DNA from: Nansenia antarctica
Taxonomy: Eukaryota > Chordata > Actinopteri > Argentiniformes > Microstomatidae
Assembly (NCBI GenBank): GCA_963989245.1
Contig: OZ022353.1
Coordinates: 26,424,024-26,488,023 of the forward strand
Direction of reading: 5' to 3'
Length of the DNA: 64,000 nt
Shown piece by piece: positions 56,438 through 64,000 of this stretch; within the stretch, counting starts at the first letter, position 1, and each line of letters starts with the position of its first letter. The notes beneath the pieces were generated by a model, which was given only the letters and a program-made list of their open reading frames with translations, did not search any database and was not told the origin of the DNA. Both the position numbers and the translations under genes were made by a program.

Positions 56438-57680
56438 GTGATCAGCGTTTCGTTTTCAGAGTCTCTTTTGACAATCTCTTCGAGAGCTGTTTTCAGTCAT
56501 TAACAGAGCTGTTCTGAAAGTGTCCAAGCGGCCTGTTCTGAGAGTGGACTGTTTTTTGCATTCGTTCTCAAGTTCTATCAGTGTTGTTTTCTGCTTTTCT
56601 GGAGCACATTTTGACTTGTTGCTGAATGCTCCTATAATGTAACTCTAAATGACAATCAGAGCAACTTGAATTGCGTGTGTGCAGCCTTTTGCTCAAAAGT
56701 GATCAACGTTTCGTTTTCGGAGTCTCTTTTGACAATCTCTTCGAGAGCTGTTTTCAGTCATTAACAGAGCTGTTCTGAAAGTGTCCAAGCGGCCTGTTCT
56801 GAGAGTGGACTGTTTTTTGCATTCGTTCTCAAGTTCTATCAGTGTTGTTTTCTGCTTTTCTGGAGCACATTTTGACTTGTTGCTGAATGCTCCTATAATG
56901 TAACTCTAAATGACAATCAGAGCAACTTGAATTGCGTGTGTGCAGCCTTTTGCTCAAAAGTGATCAACGTTTCGTTTTCAGAGTCCCTTTTGACAATCTC
57001 TTCGAGAGCTGTTTTCAGTCATTAACAGAGCTGTTCTGAAAGTGTCCAAGCGGCCTGTTCTGAGAGTGGACTGTTTTTTGCATTCGTTCTCAAGTTCTAT
57101 CAGTGTTGTTTTCTGCTTTTCTGGAGCACATTTTGACTTGTTGCTGAATGCTCCTATAATGTAACTCTAAATGACAATCAGAGCAACTTGAATTGCGTGT
57201 GTGCAGCCTTTTGCTCAAAAGTGATCAACGTTTCGTTTTCGGAGTCTCTTTTGACAATCTCTTCGAGAGCTGTTTTCAGTCATTAACAGAGCTGTTCTGA
57301 AAGTGTCCAAGCGGCCTGTTCTTAGAGTGGACTGTTTTTTGCATTCGTTCTCAAGTTATATCAAACTATCAAAGTGTTGTTTTCTGCCTTTCTGGAGCAC
57401 ATTTTGACTTGTTGTTGAATGCTCCTATAATGTAACTCTAAATGACAATCAGAGTATGTTGAATTACGTGTGTGCAGCCTTTTGCTCAAAAGTTATCAAT
57501 GTTTCGTTTTCAGAGTCTCTTTTGACAATCTCTTAAAGAGCTGATTTCAGTCATTAACAGAGCTGTTCTGAAAGTGTCCAAGCAGCCTGTTCTGAGAGTG
57601 GACTGTTTTTTGCATTCGTTCTCAAGTTATATCAAAGTGTTGTTTTCTGCCTTTCTCGAGCACATTTTGACTTGTTGTTG
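56438..57680. repeat. 3176-bp offset duplication, right copy
   Basis: Right copy of 53262 onwards. The copies diverge after the C monomer: the left continues with a CAGAGTC monomer having GTGCTTAGAG, the right with AACATTTCG B monomers. Confidence 0.83.
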
Positions 57681-60600
57681 AATGCTCCTATAATGTAACT
57701 CTAAATGACAATCAGAGCAACTTGAATTGCGTGTGTGCAGCCTTTTGCTCAAAAGTGATCAACATTTCGTTTTCGGAGTCTCTTTTGACAATCTCTTCGA
57801 GAGCTGTTTTCAGTCATTAACAGAGCTGTTCTGAAAGTGTCCAAGCGGCCTGTTCTTTGAGTGGACTGTTTTTTGCATTCGTTCTCAAGTTCTATCAGTG
57901 TTGTTTTCTGCTTTTCTGGAGCACATTTTGACTTGTTGCTGAATGCTCCTATAATGTAACTCTAAATGACAATCAGAGCAACTTGAATTGCGTGTGTGCA
58001 GCCTTTTGCTCAAAAGTGATCAACATTTCGTTTTCGGAGTCTCTTTTGACAATCTCTTCGAGAGCTGTTTTCAGTCATTAACAGAGCTGTTCTGAAAGTG
58101 TCCAAGCGGCCTGTTCTTTGAGTGGACTGTTTTTTGCATTCGTTCTCAAGTTCTATCAGTGTTGTTTTCTGCTTTTCTGGAGCACATTTTGACTTGTTGC
58201 TGAATGCTCCTATAATGTAACTCTAAATGACAATCAGAGCAACTTGAATTGCGTGTGTGCAGCCTTTTGCTCAAAAGTGATCAACATTTCGTTTTCGGAG
58301 TCTCTTTTGACAATCTCTTCGAGAGCTGTTTTCAGTCATTAACAGAGCTGTTCTGAAAGTGTCCAAGCGGCCTGTTCTTTGAGTGGACTGTTTTTTGCAT
58401 TCGTTCTCAAGTTCTATCAGTGTTGTTTTCTGCTTTTCTGGAGCACATTTTGACTTGTTGCTGAATGCTCCTATAATGTAACTCTAAATGACAATCAGAG
58501 CAACTTGAATTGCATGTGTGCAGCCTTTTGCTCAAAAGTGATCAACATTTCGTTTTCGGAGTCTCTTTTGACAATCTCTTCGAGAGCTGTTTTCAGTCAT
58601 TAACAGAGCTGTTCTGAAAGTGTCCAAGCGGCCTGTTCTTTGAGTGGACTGTTTTTTGCATTCGTTCTCAAGTTATATCAAACTATCAAAGTGTTGTTTT
58701 CTGCCTTTCTCGAGCACATTTTGACTTGTTGTTGAATGCTCCTATAATGTAACTCTAAATGACAATCAGAGCAACTTGAATTGCGTGTGTGCAGCCTTTT
58801 GCTCAAAAGTGATCAGCGTTTCGTTTTCAGAGTCTCTTTTGACAATCTCTTCGAGAGCTGTTTTCAGTCATTAACAGAGCTGTTCTGAAAGTGTCCAAGC
58901 GGCCTGTTCTGAGAGTGGACTGTTTTTTGCATTCGTTCTCAAGTTCTATCAGTGTTGTTTTCTGCTTTTCTGGAGCACATTTTGACTTGTTGCTGAATGC
59001 TCCTATAATGTAACTCTAAATGACAATCAGAGCAACTTGAATTGCGTGTGTGCAGCCTTTTGCTCAAAAGTGATCAACGTTTCGTTTTCAGAGTCTCTTT
59101 TGACAATCTCTTCGAGAGCTGTTTTCAGTCATTAACAGAGCTGTTCTGAAAGTGTCCAAGCGGCCTGTTCTGAGAGTGGACTGTTTTTTGCATTCGTTCT
59201 CAAGTTCTATCAGTGTTGTTTTCTGCTTTTCTGGAGCACATTTTGACTTGTTGCTGAATGCTCCTATAATGTAACTCTAAATGACAATCAGAGCAACTTG
59301 AATTGCGTGTGTGCAGCCTTTTGCTCAAAAGTGATCAACGTTTCGTTTTCGGAGTCTCTTTTGACAATCTCTTCGAGAGCTGTTTTCAGTCATTAACAGA
59401 GCTGTTCTGAAAGTGTCCAAGCGGCCTGTTCTTAGAGTGGACTGTTTTTTGCATTCGTTCTCAAGTTATATCAAACTATCAAAGTGTTGTTTTCTGCCTT
59501 TCTGGAGCACATTTTGACTTGTTGTTGAATGCTCCTATAATGTAACTCTAAATGACAATCAGAGTATGTTGAATTACGTGTGTGCAGCCTTTTGCTCAAA
59601 AGTTATCAATGTTTCGTTTTCAGAGTCTCTTTTGACAATCTCTTAAAGAGCTGATTTCAGTCATTAACAGAGCTGTTCTGAAAGTGTCCAAGCAGCCTGT
59701 TCTGAGAGTGGACTGTTTTTTGCATTCGTTCTCAAGTTATATCAAAGTGTTGTTTTCTGCCTTTCTCGAGCACATTTTGACTTGTTGTTGAATGCTCCTA
59801 TAATGTAACTCTAAATGACAATCAGAGCAACTTGAATTGCGTGTGTGCAGCCTTTTGCTCAAAAGTGATCAACGTTTCGTTTTCAGAGTCTCTTTTGACA
59901 ATCTCTTCGAGAGCTGTTTTCAGTCATTAACAGAGCTGTTCTGAAAGTGTCCAAGCGGCCTGTGCTTAGAGTGGACTGTTTTTTGCATTCGTTCTCAAGT
60001 TCTATCAGTGTTGTTTTCTGCTTTTCTGGAGCACATTTTGACTTGTTGCTGAATGCTCCTATAATGTAACTCTAAATGACAATCAGAGCAACTTGAATTG
60101 CGTGTGTGCAGCCTTTTGCTCAAAAGTGATCAACATTTCGTTTTCGGAGTCTCTTTTGACAATCTCTTCGAGAGCTGTTTTCAGTCATTAACAGAGCTGT
60201 TCTGAAAGTGTCCAAGCGGCCTGTTCTTTGAGTGGACTGTTTTTTGCATTCGTTCTCAAGTTCTATCAGTGTTGTTTTCTGCTTTTCTGGAGCACATTTT
60301 GACTTGTTGCTGAATGCTCCTATAATGTAACTCTAAATGACAATCAGAGCAACTTGAATTGCGTGTGTGCAGCCTTTTCCTCAAAAGTGATCAACATTTC
60401 GTTTTCGGAGTCTCTTTTGACAATCTCTTCGAGAGCTGTTTTCAGTCATTAACAGAGCTGTTCTGAAAGTGTCCAAGCGGCCTGTTCTTTGAGTGGACTG
60501 TTTTTTGCATTCGTTCTCAAGTTCTATCAGTGTTGTTTTCTGCTTTTCTGGAGCACATTTTGACTTGTTGCTGAATGCTCCTATAATGTAACTCTAAATG

Positions 60601-63600
60601 ACAATCAGAGCAACTTGAATTGCGTGTGTGCAGCCTTTTGCTCAAAAGTGATCAACATTTCGTTTTCGGAGTCTCTTTTGACAATCTCTTCGAGAGCTGT
60701 TTTCAGTCATTAACAGAGCTGTTCTGAAAGTGTCCAAGCGGCCTGTTCTTTGAGTGGACTGTTTTTTGCATTCGTTCTCAAGTTATATCAAACTATCAAA
60801 GTGTTGTTTTCTGCCTTTCTCGAGCACATTTTGACTTGTTGTTGAATGCTCCTATAATGTAACTCTAAATGACAATCAGAGCAACTTGAATTGCGTGTGT
60901 GCAGCCTTTTGCTCAAAAGTGATCAGCGTTTCGTTTTCAGAGTCTCTTTTGACAATCTCTTCGAGAGCTGTTTTCAGTCATTAACAGAGCTGTTCTGAAA
61001 GTGTCCAAGCGGCCTGTTCTGAGAGTGGACTGTTTTTTGCATTCGTTCTCAAGTTCTATCAGTGTTGTTTTCTGCTTTTCTGGAGCACATTTTGACTTGT
61101 TGCTGAATGCTCCTATAATGTAACTCTAAATGACAATCAGAGCAACTTGAATTGCGTGTGTGCAGCCTTTTGCTCAAAAGTGATCAACGTTTCGTTTTCA
61201 GAGTCTCTTTTGACAATCTCTTCGAGAGCTGTTTTCAGTCATTAACAGAGCTGTTCTGAAAGTGTCCAAGCGGCCTGTTCTTTGAGTGGACTGTTTTTTG
61301 CATTCGTTCTCAAGTTCTATCAGTGTTGTTTTCTGCTTTTCTGGAGCACATTTTGACTTGTTGCTGAATGCTCCTATAATGTAACTCTAAATGACAATCA
61401 GAGCAACTTGAATTGCGTGTGTGCAGCCTTTTGCTCAAAAGTTATCAACATTTCGTTTTCGGAGTCTCTTTTGACAATCTCTTCGAGAGCTGTTTTCAGT
61501 CATTAACAGAGCTGTTCTGAAAGTGTCCAAGCAGCCTGTTCTTTGAGTGGACTGTTTTTTGCATTCGTTCTCAAGTTATATCAAACTATCAAAGTGTTGT
61601 TTTCTGCCTTTCTCGAGCACATTTTGACTTGTTGTTGAATGCTCCTATAATGTAACTCTAAATGACAATCAGAGCAACTTGAATTGCGTGTGTGCAGCCT
61701 TTTGCTCAAAAGTGATCAGCGTTTCGTTTTCAGATTCTCTTTTGACAATCTCTTCGAGAGCTGTTTTCAGTCATTAACAGAGCTGTTCTGAAAGTGTCCA
61801 AGCGGCCTGTTCTGAGAGTGGACTGTTTTTTGCATTCGTTCTCAAGTTCTATCAGTGTTGTTTTCTGCTTTTCTGGAGCACATTTTGACTTGTTGCTGAA
61901 TGCTCCTATAATGTAACTCTAAATGACAATCAGAGCAACTTGAATTGCGTGTGTGCAGCCTTTTGCTCAAAAGTGATCAACGTTTCGTTTTCGGAGTCTC
62001 TTTTGACAATCTCTTCGAGAGCTGTTTTCAGTCATTAACAGAGCTGTTCTGAAAGTGTCCAAGCGGCCTGTTCTGAGAGTGGACTGTTTTTTGCATTCGT
62101 TCTCAAGTTCTATCAGTGTTGTTTTCTGCTTTTCTGGAGCACATTTTGACTTGTTGCTGAATGCTCCTATAATGTAACTCTAAATGACAATCAGAGCAAC
62201 TTGAATTGCGTGTGTGCAGCCTTTTGCTCAAAAGTGATCAACGTTTCGTTTTCAGAGTCTCTTTTGACAATCTCTTCGAGAGCTGTTTTCAGTCATTAAC
62301 AGAGCTGTTCTGAAAGTGTCCAAGCGGCCTGTTCTGAGAGTGGACTGTTTTTTGCATTCGTTCTCAAGTTCTATCAGTGTTGTTTTCTGCTTTTCTGGAG
62401 CACATTTTGACTTGTTGCTGAATGCTCCTATAATGTAACTCTAAATGACAATCAGAGCAACTTGAATTGCGTGTGTGCAGCCTTTTGCTCAAAAGTGATC
62501 AACGTTTCGTTTTCGGAGTCTCTTTTGACAATCTCTTCGAGAGCTGTTTTCAGTCATTAACAGAGCTGTTCTGAAAGTGTCCAAGCGGCCTGTTCTTAGA
62601 GTGGACTGTTTTTTGCATTCGTTCTCAAGTTATATCAAACTATCAAAGTGTTGTTTTCTGCCTTTCTGGAGCACATTTTGACTTGTTGTTGAATGCTCCT
62701 ATAATGTAACTCTAAATGACAATCAGAGTATGTTGAATTACGTGTGTGCAGCCTTTTGCTCAAAAGTTATCAATGTTTCGTTTTCAGAGTCTCTTTTGAC
62801 AATCTCTTAAAGAGCTGATTTCAGTCTTAACAGAGCTGTTCTGAAAGTGTCCAAGCAGCCTGTTCTGAGAGTGGACTGTTTTTTGCATTCGTTCTCAAGT
62901 TATATCAAAGTGTTGTTTTCTGCCTTTCTCGAGCACATTTTGACTTGTTGTTGAATGCTCCTATAATGTAACTCTAAATGACAATCAGAGCAACTTGAAT
63001 TGCGTGTGTGCAGCCTTTTGCTCAAAAGTGATCAACGTTTCGTTTTCAGAGTCTCTTTTGACAATCTCTTCGAGAGCTGTTTTCAGTCATTAACAGAGCT
63101 GTTCTGAAAGTGTCCAAGCGGCCTGTGCTTAGAGTGGACTGTTTTTTGCATTCGTTCTCAAGTTCTATCAGTGTTGTTTTCTGCTTTTCTGGAGCACATT
63201 TTGACTTGTTGCTGAATGCTCCTATAATGTAACTCTAAATGACAATCAGAGCAACTTGAATTGAGTGTGTGCAGCCTTTTGCTCAAAAGTGATCAACATT
63301 TCGTTTTCGGAGTCTCTTTTGACAATCTCTTCGAGAGCTGTTTTCAGTCATTAACAGAGCTGTTCTGAAAGTGTCCAAGCGGCCTGTTCTTTGAGTGGAC
63401 TGTTTTTTGCATTCGTTCTCAAGTTCTATCAGTGTTGTTTTCTGCTTTTCTGGAGCACATTTTGACTTGTTGCTGAATGCTCCTATAATGTAACTCTAAA
63501 TGACAATCAGAGCAACTTGAATTGCGTGTGTGCAGCCTTTTGCTCAAAAGTGATCAACATTTCGTTTTCGGAGTCTCTTTTGACAATCTCTTCGAGAGCT

Positions 63601-64000
63601 GTTTTCAGTCATTAACAGAGCTGTTCTGAAAGTGTCCAAGCGGCCTGTTCTTTGAGTGGACTGTTTTTTGCATTCGTTCTCAAGTTATATCAAACTATCA
63701 AAGTGTTGTTTTCTGCCTTTCTCGAGCACATTTTGACTTGTTGTTGAATGCTCCTATAATGTAACTCTAAATGACAATCAGAGCAGCTTGAATTGCGTGT
63801 GTGCAGCCTTTTGCTCAAAAGTGATCAGCGTTTCGTTTTCAGATTCTCTTTTGACAATCTCTTCGAGAGCTGTTTTCAGTCATTAACAGAGCTGTTCTGA
63901 AAGTGTCCAAGCGGCCTGTTCTGAGAGTGGACTGTTTTTTGCATTCGTTCTCAAGTTCTATCAGTGTTGTTTTCTGCTTTTCTGGAGCACATTTTGACTT
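57454..64000. repeat. About 2110-bp eight-monomer higher-order repeat
   Basis: C-monomer GTATGTTG (57454 and 59564) and GATCAGCG (58809 and 60919) both repeat at 2110 bp; CAGATTCTC (61731 and 63840) repeats at 2109 bp, the interval containing a one-base deletion (CAGTCTTAAC near 62822). Units are nested with the runs of B monomers described separately. Confidence 0.8.
57764..58660. repeat. Homogenised run of B monomers, 261-bp period
   Basis: Three B monomers carrying AACATTTCG and TTCTTTGAGTGG follow each other at exactly 261 bp (near 57764, 58025, 58286), nearly identical, before an A2 monomer. A similar run is at about 60130-60650. The B class, derived by deletion, is thus itself amplifying as a tandem unit. 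Confidence 0.85.

Larger units (their letters stand above)
50276..64000. repeat. Satellite array block 6 (about 52 monomers), runs off the window
   Basis: Begins with the second AATGTAAC duplication and stays in phase to base 64000. Mostly A2 and B monomers with six C monomers (GTATGTTG at 51365, 54278, 55073, 57454, 59564, 62728). Characteristic variants absent from the left half include AACATTTCG, GATCAGCG, TTCTTTGAGTGG, GTGCTTAGAG, GAGAGGGGAC and CAGATTCTC. No gene or unrelated insertion seen. Confidence 0.97.

Noticed and set aside
1..64000. CENP-B box in the monomer
   Set aside because: TTCG-containing strings (GTTTCGTTTTCGGAGTC, CATTCGTTCTC, TCTTCGAGAG) lack the required central A and CGGG positions of nTTCGnnnnAnnCGGGn.
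1..64000. CCTATAATG as a promoter in each monomer
   Set aside because: The resemblance to a bacterial -10 box is irrelevant in this genome, and one TATA-like string with no other signal does not support transcription.
1..64000. tRNA, rRNA or other structured RNA genes
   Set aside because: I saw no cloverleaf box A/B arrangement, 5S or other RNA signature in the monomers or the inserts.

Overview
The window is almost entirely one satellite DNA array, not a gene-bearing region. A tandem repeat with a basic period of 271 bp runs from base 1 to base 64000 in the same orientation, so neither edge of the array is visible. After removing five inserted elements (about 4.6 kb), I estimate roughly 220 monomers. 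The host is an animal, most likely a teleost fish. Reasons: the inserted DNA consists of hAT-superfamily transposons with 8-bp target duplications, one carrying a BED-finger (ZBED5/Charlie/Buster-like) transposase relic, and the inserts hold GCTAACGTTAG-like strings common in fish genomes. The species call is inference.

Monomer classes, named here for convenience. A is 271 bp and has ATATCAAACTATC; A1 has CACGAGC and AATAATCC, A2 has TCTCGAGC or TCTGGAGC and AATGCTCC. B is 261 bp and has TTCTATCAGTG after a 10-bp deletion. C is 262-263 bp and has GTATGTTGAATTACG and CTTAAAGAGCTGATTTC. D is 272 bp and has AACTGAGC and CTCAATTATATATC. The left 20 kb is mostly A1, with a D-containing trimer block at about 14-19.6 kb. 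B, A2 and C become frequent from about 20 kb and dominate after 35 kb.

Layout: satellite 1-22382; hAT MITE copy 1 (22383-22889); satellite to 33097; MITE copy 2 (33098-33606); three monomers; MITE copy 3 (34428-34936); satellite to 43844; a 1536-bp hAT element with a broken, C-terminally truncated BED-finger transposase (43845-45380); satellite to 48731; an unrelated 1544-bp hAT-like element (48732-50275); satellite to the end. The three MITEs share one target duplication (CTCTAAAT) in the same monomer position, so they derive from one insertion later copied with the array.

Over the monomers lie nested higher-order repeats: offsets of 532, 811/814, 1330, 1345, 1366, 1597, 2110, 2439, 3176, 8423, 8848, 10715 and 10756 bp, each traced with shared diagnostic variants. 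This fits repeated unequal exchange or segmental amplification. I find no intact host gene, structural RNA gene, CRISPR array or operon. The most interesting content is the repeat architecture and the way transposons were captured into it.
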